NCBI GenBank assembly: GCA_033557685.1
Contig: JAWQRN010000183.1
Location: forward strand, 1 to 34,977
Direction of reading: 5' to 3'
Length of the DNA stretch: 34,977 nucleotides
Source: Sperchopsis tessellata
Lineage: Eukaryota > Arthropoda > Insecta > Coleoptera > Hydrophilidae
Positions 1 to 11,300 of this stretch are shown here, in pieces. Below the pieces are notes generated by a model that worked only from the letters and a program-made list of their open reading frames with translations, did not search any database and was not told where the DNA came from. Both the position numbers and the translations under genes were made by a program. Within the stretch, counting starts at the first letter, position 1, and every line of letters starts with the position of its first letter.

Positions 1-130
1 ACATGGCAATCTATAATTAGCACTTTTAAGAGCTACATGTCTTGATAATGTTCCCTGCAACGGTGGACGAAACGTCGGTAAATCCAAAAGTCAACACCCG
101 GTTATCTCCCGGAAAACCTGAAGAAATTTT
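1..130 (+). repeat. Repeat fragment with hammerhead-like core (family 1, copy A)
   Basis: Positions 38-130 match, at high identity, the reverse complement of 16951-17035, so this is an interspersed repeat. Within it, 37-80 can be drawn as a minimal hammerhead ribozyme. Stem I is 38-41 with 77-80 (4 pairs, two of them G-U). The core is TTGATAA at 42-48, with an extra T at 49. Stem II is 50-53 with 65-68, followed by GAAA at 69-72, CG, and a GUC triplet at 74-76. The element body is cut off by the window edge. Hammerheads of this minimal type are known from Penelope-like elements; assigning this repeat to them is inference. Confidence 0.6.
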
Positions 131-1277
131 CATGGTGATATTTTGATTTTAATCAGAACCAAGATTTTGATTTGTTTCAACTAGAGTATGTTACCTCTCT
201 TCATTTGTGGCCGGTTCCTCTGGGCACGTAACTCCGCAAGATATTTTATAGAGAATTAGATTAATATTAAAAAATTTCACTTTGATTAAGCACTATTGGT
301 AAACAACTCAATTTTCTCAAATATGTAGGTCGAGTATTTCGAATAACAAGACAAGCCATTTCGTTTAATCCCTGTAATAAAAAATGACTTCGGTTACTTA
401 TTTTGCAAATTTTTGTATCACCGGGATATAACGAATTTTTTTTTGTGAGAAAACAAATTGTATTTAGTAGATTGGTAGACAAGTTTTTGATCATTTTAAA
501 ACCTCGTGAAACGTATGTGAAGAGAAATTTAGAGCGGAACAAATGTTTTAGGTTACATTGAAGCTGTACTACACGTGTTTTTTTCATAAAATCACGAAAG
601 CGCGCATGTATTAGACTTGTAAAATTTCAGATTTCCATAGATGTTTATATTTTCATCAATAAAATGAACTCATTTAATCATTATTATTTTATGTACGACC
701 ATATGTACTCTAAATTGCGTCGAGCCCCTTGCAGACCTCCACAAAATATAATTAGTTTATAAATAGCAAGTATTAAGAAAGTTTGTTTATATATTTACGC
801 AAAAAAACGTGTTTTATGTTAAGAAATAATCAAACAATCGACTGATCGACAAATCAATGAATTGACGTATGATGAATAAAGTAAGTGTTTGGAAAACTTG
901 TTTGTATATTTATTCTAAAATATCTTCATGTATGTTGTGCGAATTAGATCGTGGAGCGTCTTATTATGTGAATTTCTTTATGTCTGTTCTGGAATGTCTC
1001 GACTTTTATGTACGTAAGGACGTATACGTATTAGTAATTATTTTCACTTCCAAGGTACTCTCAGAATTTAGTACAATAAAACCTATTTATAAATGCAGTA
1101 TTATGATTATTTTAACTAGTTAATTTAAACTTTAATTTTTCACACGCACACATTTAAACGTTCGTATATAAACGTAAAAGTGAAGCACGTGGTGCTAATA
1201 GTTGTCACGGCCACACAAATTTAAAATATAGCACTTGAAGTATGTAAAATTTGCTGTTTGCCAAGATTATTTCGGAA
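131..1277. other. AT-rich upstream region, no gene recognised
   Basis: Both strands hold only short, low-complexity open frames, such as 869-1123 (+) and 267-587 (-), without recognisable domains. The sequence next to 1278 should contain the promoter and 5' UTR of MSH2, but I see no convincing TATA box or initiator. Confidence 0.5.
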
Positions 1278-1328
1278 ATGGAGCCAGATCAAATGCCAAG
1301 TCAAGATTTCGTTGGAAGTGGTTTCAAT
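1278..1328 (+). other. Weak candidate for MSH2 first coding exon
   Basis: An ATG at 1278 opens a short frame, MEPDQMPSQDFVGSGFN, that ends at a stop at 1329. MSH2 proteins start with about 28 residues ending in a conserved F-x-x-F...P-E-K segment before the part encoded at 1979. The DF at residues 10-11 is only a faint echo of that. Exon 2 starts in phase 0, and the only phase-0 GT here (TTC|GTTGGA) is a poor donor that would leave the segment about 15 residues short. The true exon may lie elsewhere, be frameshifted, or differ in this lineage. Confidence 0.22.
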
Positions 1329-1978
1329 TAGTTTTTCTTTTCGGAATAATTGTGAACAAACGAAGTTTAGCAAAATTTGGTCTTGATCTTGGTGATTACT
1401 GAAATATTCTGTTTCTAAGAAAATAAATTGCTAAAATGTTATTTATCTGCTATATTGCATTAAATAAAAGTAATAGTATAACATCAAATAGTCTAAATTT
1501 ATTACCATATGTCCTTCCACTTTAATTACTCTATATGTTAGATTGTTCGTGCATTTTAAGCCAAAATTACATCTGTATTAATACTAAGTTTACGAATAAT
1601 CAATGTTTGGTAAAATACTGACCCAAATGTCTCTGTATAATACGTCGCTAAGATGAATTATAAACCTATTGAAGAGATTAGTAATTGTAGTGCGAAATTT
1701 ATCCACTTAAAGTCCACTTACCAATATGTTATGTTAATGGTCCAAGAAGTTTACAGCCCTCAACAAAAAAGAGCTTCTATTTCATTCATTATTTGCTGGT
1801 TTAATATTAAAGATATATTCTGCTGTATCACCTTTAAAAATATCTGCTCACAATTTAGAATCACCCTATATATCAAATGAAATATTTAAACCTAAGAATT
1901 GTACTTGCTTTTATTTTTTATATGCAAGCTACGGCTATGGAAATAATGTTACTTTATCAGTTTTAATTTTTTTTTCAG

Positions 1979-2344
1979 AAAACAGGATCAACTGTAAGAT
2001 TTTTCAACCACTCCGATTACTACACTGTACATGGTGAAGATGTTACCCTTGTATCACAACAAGTTTTCAATACCAGTGTCGTCAAATATATGGGGCAAGA
2101 ACCAAAACTCAGCTATGCTGTTCTTAGCCGTGCAAATTTTGAGAAATTTGTTAGAGAATTGCTCCTCATCAAACAATATAGAGTGGAAGTTTATGTAAAA
2201 CCTACACAGAGTAAAAATTTTGACTGGCTTTTGGAATATAAGGGCTCTCCTGGAAATTTATCTCAATTTGAGGAGATTTTGTTTGATAATCTAGATATTG
2301 TCGTCAGTACTGCAGTAATGGGTGTAAAGCTATGTAAAGCTAAG
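1979..2344 (+). CDS. Msh2: MSH2 exon 2 (domain I)
   Basis: The acceptor is a T-rich tract ending CAG at 1976-1978 and the donor is AAG|GTAAGA. The exon has 122 codons, starting and ending in phase 0. It encodes the mismatch-binding domain I core: TVRFFNHSDYYTVHG, then KYMG, ELLLIKQYRVEVY and SPGNLSQFEEILF, all close to metazoan MSH2. It needs an upstream phase-0 exon supplying the initiator Met. Confidence 0.93.
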
Positions 2345-5300
2345 GTAAGAATTATTCTTAATTTAAACTAAATATCTTTATATTTTGCTCCGATAGTGTC
2401 AAGTTGTGGGAAACAGCTAGATATCAAAGTTCCAATTTCTAAGTAACTAGAGACCACCACATTATCATGAATTTTAATATGATAATTATATCAAAGAAAC
2501 AATCTATGATGCAGTATAAGATCTTGGAGATGAAACTATAAGCTTTCAAATTTTATTAGTCGAAGTGTAATATGTATTATTGGATTGTGTTCATCTTATT
2601 TTAATGTTACGTAATAATTTTTAAATTTAATTTTTTCCATTTTATTAATTTTTCAGGTGTTAGCAATAAGTTGTGTAAATACAACAGAAAGCCAGTTTTA
2701 TGCCACTGAAATAGATGATAATGAATTCTATACCGAATTAGAAGCCTTAATTACACAGATAGGTCCCAAAGAATGCCTTATACCCAGTGGTGAAGCACCT
2801 GAACTGGCAGCTCTCGCAAAGGTTTTAGAAAGGAATGGTATAATGGTAGTTAAAGTTAAGAAAAGTGATTTCACTTCAGATGATGTCATTCAAGACCTCA
2901 ATAGGTTGCTGTATTTTGCTGACAAACAACAAGAAAATGCTTTGTCTTTCCCTGAAACAAAAATGACAGATGCTATGGGAAGCTTGCAGGCTGTTATCAA
3001 ATATCTTAATTTAACCGCTGATGACCAAAACTTTAACCAGTATAAAATTTCATCTTTAGATTTTCACCGCTATGTTCGTCTGGACAATGCCGCTCTTAGT
3101 GCTCTCAATCTATTGCCTAAACATGGAGAAAGTGTAAACAGCAATACTAAATATAACAGTGTATTTGGAGTACTTGATAATTGCTGCACACCTCAGGGTC
3201 GAAGACTTTTGGACCAATGGTTAAAACAACCATTGCGAGACTTAAATCTTATTGAGGAGCGACTTGAAATAGTAGAAACTTTTTTAAATGATTCTGAAGT
3301 TCGGAATACACTCTCTAAAATTACTTTAACACGTTTTCCAGATCTAATAATTTTAACAAAGAAGTTATGCACCAAAAAAGCAAATTTGCAAGATTGTTAT
3401 CGCATTTACCAAACAGTCGAGAGTATACCAAATTTAATATGCATCCTACAGCAACCTGAGAATAAATGCATTCAAGCTCTACTTGCTGATCCATTGGGAG
3501 AACTCTTGCTAGATATGGAAAAATATCAATTAATGGTTGCAGAAACAATAGATTTGGATCTTGTGGATCGTGGAGAGTTTCTTATCAAAGCTAGCTTTGA
3601 TGAAGAATTAGGTCGTAAGTATTTTGTCTAAAAATATAATGGAAATATAAATTATAAATGCCTATATTCTAAATTTTGAAAATACCAAAATGGAGCAGTG
3701 TGGTTCTTAGCTGGAAATTCATGTAATACTAATTTGTTTGTCCAAACCTGCTTCAAAATATTATGAATTTAGTTTAGAAATGCTTTTATATGTCATTATG
3801 TTAGTCCCTGGATATGAGGATATCACAAGTATAATGTTGTCAAGTAATCAGGGCCATGAGTCATGATCTATTACATCTGATTTGACAGGTAGCTCTCAAA
3901 AGTTTAGAACCTAGATCCTTTATCTTCACATGCTTTAAATGTTAAATTGTTGAGTGATGAATCTGAAAAAAAAAATAAAGTAAATATTATTCGGCACTTG
4001 AGAGTCCTCAAATTAATGTCGATATATAGATGCTCCTACGTGTAACAGTAACAAAATTCACAATACACCTTTCTAGAATAATAGTATATGCTTTTCACTG
4101 AGGACCAGTTCTTTTTTATATTGAAAAATATAAACATTAGTGATTGTTATCTTCTAATACAGTACTATATACCATACTGCGAAAGGTGTTGCATATTATA
4201 GGTCCTTTAACATATCTTGTAAATTTATCTTTTAGCCAGGGAACATACTGCCATGGGAAAAAGAATTCGTTGCTTCCTTGGCAGCACATGTATGTATTAA
4301 TCAAATATCAAAATAATACATACTGCCGTGTTTATCAACTTTAGAGTTTTGCTTTTTAGTCAAAATTATCAGGCTCTGGATGCTGGTTGATGTCGATAAT
4401 ATAGTTTGTTAAACATATATATGAGCACTCTTATATTGATTTCAAAGTCATCTTGTCTGTTTGTTAACATTTTGGGCCCTGTGCTATTTTCGATTTTAAT
4501 TATTGATGTTTTGTTATTTAATCTTTTTCTTATTTTATATACTGATAATACCTGAGCTATTGGATCAGGAGAAAGTTTGAGTGAAGCTTATGGAGGTTTT
4601 AGGCATGTTAAATTTCTTGGTTTGGTGGTGGTACAACGTACTTTACAAAACTACTGGGGATAATTTGTCATATATTAATGAGGATGTAAAGATGGATTGA
4701 GCATCTCTCTGAAAAAGTGGGTGTTTTTAATAAAAAAGGTCCCAGTTTTGTTTTTATGTAATCTGGCCGACCTCGATTTGATCATAATTAATTATTGCTT
4801 AGTTTTTCTAAAACTTTTGAGCCTTTTAGACCGTACCAGAGTAATAATAATTCAACTGGGAGGGAACATCATCGGATGTCTAAGAAATCTGATATTTCTA
4901 GGCGTGAAGGTTGATGAGAATATGAACTAGACAGTATACTATGAGGTACTATCCAAATTGTTTAGTTCAGTGTTTTACTACACATGAATGTTTAGAAATC
5001 TTATGGTACTTGTGCATGAACTTTCTTTCTATTGTGCTCAAGTTAACTTTTGTTCATAATATTGAGTTTGTTTGGAGATATATCAGCCATGTCTGCTGAT
5101 TATCCAGAAGAAGATTTGATATATGTAAATAAGTAAGTAATTTATTGGACCAATAAAGTATGTTTGTATGGCCGATAAAAAATGGAAATAAAAATACATT
5201 CACATTAGTGTACATAAATTAAAAAAATCACAAAAAGTAAAATCATTATATATGTATATAACAATTCAACATACTCGCATAAAAATTCTGAAAAACTGGA

Positions 5301-8300
5301 CTGAAAATAAACAGGAATATTATAGTTGAACATTAAATAATTCCAGAATGGAGTAAAAGGAATGATTCTCTAGTAAGTTTAATTTTAGAAACTTGATATC
5401 GTTCACCAGCTTTTCTACTAGTACTAAGCAGTGCTGATCTTTGGCAACATCCCCTTCCTGTAATCATTTGAAGTGCATGCTAAAAAACTAATGGTGTTCT
5501 ATTCAATGACTCGTCTCTTTTGTTAATTAATGTGACAATTTTATTTATACCCTAATTAAGGAATTTTAATCTGAAAATGAAAAATTACAGTGCAGATTAT
5601 GATTAGTAATGATACACACAGATCTTATGGCGGTTGAGCAGTAAGTCTTAAGAAACGTAGGTGCTTATTATACACTTGAATTTTCATTATACTTTTAAAG
5701 AAATCACATCCTTAATTTCCCATTACACACGCATGCGCATTATATTCGAGATTTTATGGTACTTTATCATAAGATTTATTTTAGGGTATGTTTGCTGATG
5801 AGTTTATTGCCCAGAAGAAGATTCTTCCATGTAGTGCTTCTGCTTGAAACATTGTTTATTGTAGAAACATATTCCTATACTATGATGTTCGTTCACTGCC
5901 TAGGTAATTTTCTGTTGAACAGAGGTTTGCCGCAAAATTATCTCGTTTTGACTGATCACTGAAAGGATAGAAATATTATGACCTTCATTATTCTGACTAT
6001 AGGATCTATTGTGTAAACTCAAAGCATAATTGCTATCGTACTGATCAATTCCTTAATAAGCATATATTTTTCATTTTCAGAGTTGTATAAGAAAAAACAA
6101 GTTGTTGAAGAAAAAATGCAGAAAGCTCTTCGAGTGGCTGCATCTGATTTAAACTTTGAACCTGGAAAATCATTAAAACTGGAATGCACTGATCAACATG
6201 GATATTTCTTCCGCCTTACTCTTAAAGACGAACATTCTTTGCGACAAAATAAAAAGTACCAAGTAATTGGTGCTATCAAAGGTGGGGTTAGATTTACTAA
6301 CAACAAGCTAACGGAATTGAACGGTACCTACACTGAGCTATATGAACAATATGAATTAGCTCAAAAAAATGTTGTAACAGAGATTTTTGAAATAGCAAGT
6401 GAGATATTTGATGATACTTGTCTTGTAACAATTTTTACTCTTACTAAAAATATGTATTTGTTTATATTTTAGGTGGTTATGCAGATACTCTACGAAACTT
6501 AAATTTATGCATTGCTAAAGTTGATGTCCTGGTGTCACTGGCAATTGCTGCTGCAACTGCACCTATCCCATACATTAGACCAAAAATATTGGAAGAGGGA
6601 TCAGGAATTTTAAAATTGAAGAAAAGTAGACATGCTTGCCTGGAAAAATTAGATGATATAACATTTATACCAAATGATATAGACCTTAAAAAGGACGAGA
6701 CTATTTTAAACATTATAACTGGTCCAAATATGGGAGGAAAAAGTACTTACATGAGGACCGTTGGGGTTTGTGTTTTATTGGCACATATAGGCAGTTTAGT
6801 TCCATGTGAATATGCAGAAATATCAATGGTTGACTGTATTTTAGCACGTGTAGGTGCAGATGATTGTGAATTAAAAGGAATGTCAACATTTATGTTAGAA
6901 ATGGTAGAAACATGTGGAATAGTCAGGGTAAGATCAATTAACTTATTTTGCCTCTAAGTGACTAGTTTTAACAGAAAATGCAAAAAGGGCCCCATTTCAT
7001 CAGCTATTATTTCAAACCAGTTATTGTCTGATTTTTGAGTGGTATATTGGGAAACGAAAAGGTTATTTTCAACCATAATAAACTCAAACAATTGGTGAAA
7101 AAATATTTTATATAAAACATGGAGAGGTGTTGAGGGTTGCCCCAAGAGAATATTTACTTTGTCTGATAAACCAGTGGTGCTAGCAATCAATTTTTGAGAT
7201 CTATGTTAAGTTTGTATTCCACTTCCATTTAACTTTTTGATTAGTTATAATTTATGGCGGCTTGTCATTGTCGTTAGTTTCTAACAAATGTTCACATTTG
7301 AGTTTTGAGAGTTTTTTAAATTGAGTTACAATCATCTGTTTATTGTTCATCACTGTCACAAAAATTGTCTGAATCATTATCGCAATTATACAATTACAGC
7401 ACAAACCATTTGCATCGGTTTTGTAGTAGTTTTTTTAACACGTTTTATTTGAAGGTATAGTGCCAATATTAATGTTATTTTAAATAAAATTGTAACCGAA
7501 TTTTAAGCGGAACGGGTTAAATATAAAAATAGTTATATACAATAAGGTAGAGATAGATCAGTAAACCGAAATAAATTTTCTTTTAGAGTGCAACATCAAA
7601 GTCTTTGGTTATTATCGATGAATTGGGAAGAGGAACCTCTACATACGATGGATGTGGAATAGCATTTTCGTTAGCTGAGTAAGTATATGTAACATCACAA
7701 ATAAGAATTCATATGATATGACTTATTTCCCTTAAGTATCAAAATGAAAGAAATATTCTCATAAACATCAAATATTCTTTAATAGCACACAACCATTACA
7801 GCGCTAAAATCATGACCTTTGTCCAGATTGGCAATTGTTTCTTCCTAGGCACCTCGGTATGGGATCATTGGGTTTTCTGAATTGTTAACCAATACAAATT
7901 TTCACCATACCTAATGTTTAATAATTTTGGAGGAATGAAACGCTTTGTTGATTCCAAAGAGAAAATCAGGAGCTTATGGGTCAAGTTTTTTATGAATATA
8001 ATAGGCACATATAGTTCTGAAAGAATGCCATAGCCCTCTTTATTTCGCTGCACAAAAATAGGTCTAATAGATGTCTTCTTAAGTTTGAACATACGATCTA
8101 AGTGAATTTTTACAGAAGGGAATAAATACAAACTGAAAGTCTGACTATACATATTAGCATAAAAGGAAATCCATGTTAGGAAAACAAGCTCTCAAAAATT
8201 GTTCTGGACAATTTTATCATGTACGAGGGGTTATTTTTTTGTTATCTACCAGCTATGAAAGAGAACAGATACAATAACAACTTTTTTTTTGCATAACTCT

Positions 8301-11300
8301 CTTCTACATTTATTATTATTCCATTTTCTCCGTATTCTCAGGAAAGCAATTCTTCAGAATCTTGTAAAATATTGTTCAACAGCATATTTGACTACTTCAT
8401 CAGAAGCAAAAATCTGAGATGCTTTTTGAGATTAGTGAATAAAAGTCAGACAAATGTCATGTAGCAACTAATTCTTTTGCCCTGAAGATGTTTTTACATC
8501 TCTATTTTTATGTTTTGAATTGTATTTCCATTTATAGCAAAACACCTTCGTCATCTAATCTGTTATCATAGTTTCTGATTTTGCATCCGAAACTCATGGT
8601 GGTTCATCCAGAGGTGATTTTATGTTGCCCAGCACCAACGATTTATTTTATGTATATTGATGTTCCTACCAAAAATTACTTTGAGAAAATAATTAATTTT
8701 GGAAAAAATGACAAGCCACATTTTCACTTTTTTTTCAGAAAATTGTTTTCTTCAGAAGTCGTCGCCAACTCTTGCAACACATATACCTTACAAGAAAATT
8801 TTGCTTTTGTGCAAAGGACATTGAAATGAAAGTGTTCCTAATTTTACGATCTATAGCGATTTGTTTAAGTGTAACATGTGGATTTCATATGCTGAGAGTA
8901 AAGCATTGATCTGTACATCTACACTTATTCAAAATCTTATCAGATCTGGGTTCATCTCTGATGTGCTTGGTTTTTCTATATTTATTTCGCGCACTATAAG
9001 ATTTCTTAGCGGCGAAAGGGGAAGAATTCTTGCTGCCTGCTCTTTCTCAAACATAAATTACTTACAGTTTATTCTGTTTTCATTCTGGAGGTTCTTAGTA
9101 TTATATATAAGCAGAGGCTCAACGTGCCTTTGAGGAGTGATGTCTACCAGTACAACACTCGCGGAGGGAACAACTTACAATAGCCAAGATTGGAGTTCTC
9201 ACACGTTAGAAATTCCCCTTTCTACATGGGCAAAGTTTATTTTAATAGGCTGCCAAGCGATGTTCGTGCGGTCACTACATTGAGACTGTTCCGACGTAGA
9301 GTCCTGCGGGTTTTGGTTGGGAGGGTGCTGTATTCTCTGGACGAGCTCCCTGAGTGTGAATTTGGATAACTTCTCCTATGATTTGTATATTTATGTATTT
9401 TATTGTATTATTTTTTTTGTACTTTGTATATATGATTTTTGGGGCTCATTTTGTGTATATATGTCTCTTTTATATTAATATTAGGATATGTTAGTGATGT
9501 CTTTGTATGTAAACACTGTCAATTGATGGGGTCAATAAAGTTCTATTCTATTCTATTCTCAATTCTATTAACCATTGATTGAGAAATACGTGGTCGCTGC
9601 ACCAAAAGTTTCTGACCAGAGATCAGCCAGTGCGGTAAATGTGCGAGCATTTATATTCATCCGGGTCCATCAGTCAAGTGCTAAACCATTGAGATATTGG
9701 AATTACTTCATTAGATTAAAAAGAAGTCAACAAAAGTGATGTGTTTGTATTCTTACAAAATATAATGTGCAGTTATTATATAATCTTCAAGCTCTTACTA
9801 TAGACATTTCTTAGGTTACCCCTAGTTTTTGTTGCAGTTTTCGCAAACTACTTTCTATGAAGAATTCATAATGACATTAATATTTTAAAATCTGCATGGA
9901 AGCAAATAAATTATAAACAATCTGCTCTAATTTACATGCAAACACTAATAGAAGTACAAATTTCAAATAATAAGTATCCACTTATTAATCTAGTTCCTGC
10001 ACCACAACCACATTTTTGTTCTGCAGATGTATATGGTGATTGAAAAGGTTAAATAAACATTTCACAATTGCCAATTCAATCTACAAACCCAATCATCATT
10101 AGTACTTTTTTTATCAAATAATTTATATAGAAATTTAGATTGTTAATAAATAAAGATGTCATAATTTAAAAGATAATTATTGAAAATATTTAAATACATC
10201 GTAAGATAGCATTTAATTTAAACTAATCGAATTGTCAGTGTTTTTCAAAAATATGTTTTTTTTTTTTAATTTATATGCATTACATGTTGAAAACAGAGTA
10301 TACTTCTTCATATAGAATAGGGCTACCATTTACTTTGTACTTGAATTCTCTTTCTATTATATAAATGCATATGCTTGCAAGTTTGTTTCTTGAAATGCTT
10401 AAACAAAATCTATTTTTCATGTTACAGATTTTTAGCAAAAGATGTGAAATGTTTTACTTTATTTGCTACACATTTCCATGAAATTACAAAGTTAGCAGAA
10501 ATGGTACCAACTGTTCAAAACCTGCATGTAACTGCTTTAATTACTGATGAAACCATTACACCCCTGTATCAAGTAAGGAAAGGAATTTGTGATAAAAGTT
10601 ATGGAATTCATTGCGCTAGAACCGTAGAATTCCCTACTGATGTTATAAAGGTAATTATTTCTGGTTTTATATATTTTCTATGTAAGACATGGAACATTTT
10701 TGTGGGTATAATAAAGACTATTTCAATTTGGCAGGACTTTTTTGAAGTAGGGATTTTAAGGATATTTTTTTAAATCATTTTGTGTTTCTAAAGAACTTTT
10801 ATGTTATGCCAAAATTCTACATTTATCAGTAATCTAGATCTTGGAGATTTTGCAAATTTTGTATGAATGTTAACTATAGTCTTCACTGATCGTTTGCTCT
10901 TAAATTTAGGTTACCAGAAAAGTTGGTGAATGTTCATGTATAAATATCTTTGTAGCTTAAATGCAGATTGAGATATTTTGCTTTAAAACAGTTAAATTGT
11001 TATAAATTATCCAATTAAGATATACCACATTTTAATAGAGTATATATTTTTAGTTGGCTGAACACCATCAAAAGGAATTGGAAGATTTTGAAGGGATGAA
11101 GTACATTAAAAACTATGAAGTCAGTGTAAAACGTAAAATTATTGATGTAAGTATAATCTTAAAAACGATGAATTTTGTTCCAATTATTGGTTAGATCAGA
11201 CAAATCACTATCATATTTTTGTTATAGGAAGGTGATACTATTATAAAGAATGCTCTTGCAGATCTGAAAAAAGATGTCAGTCAATTATCCGATGAAGATT

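Noticed and set aside
267..587. 106-codon open frame on the minus strand
   Set aside because: No recognisable domain, AT-driven composition and no splice or promoter context. Likely chance.
1653..1880. Frame with EEISNCSAKFIHL as possible MSH2 first exon
   Set aside because: Slight resemblance to the MSH2 N terminus, but there is no phase-0 donor after it and no PEK segment.
3193..3548. Minus-strand open frames inside MSH2 exon 3
   Set aside because: Shadows of the strongly supported MSH2 coding sequence.
8581..8829. 82-codon open frame in MSH2 intron 6
   Set aside because: No family motif and no splice support.
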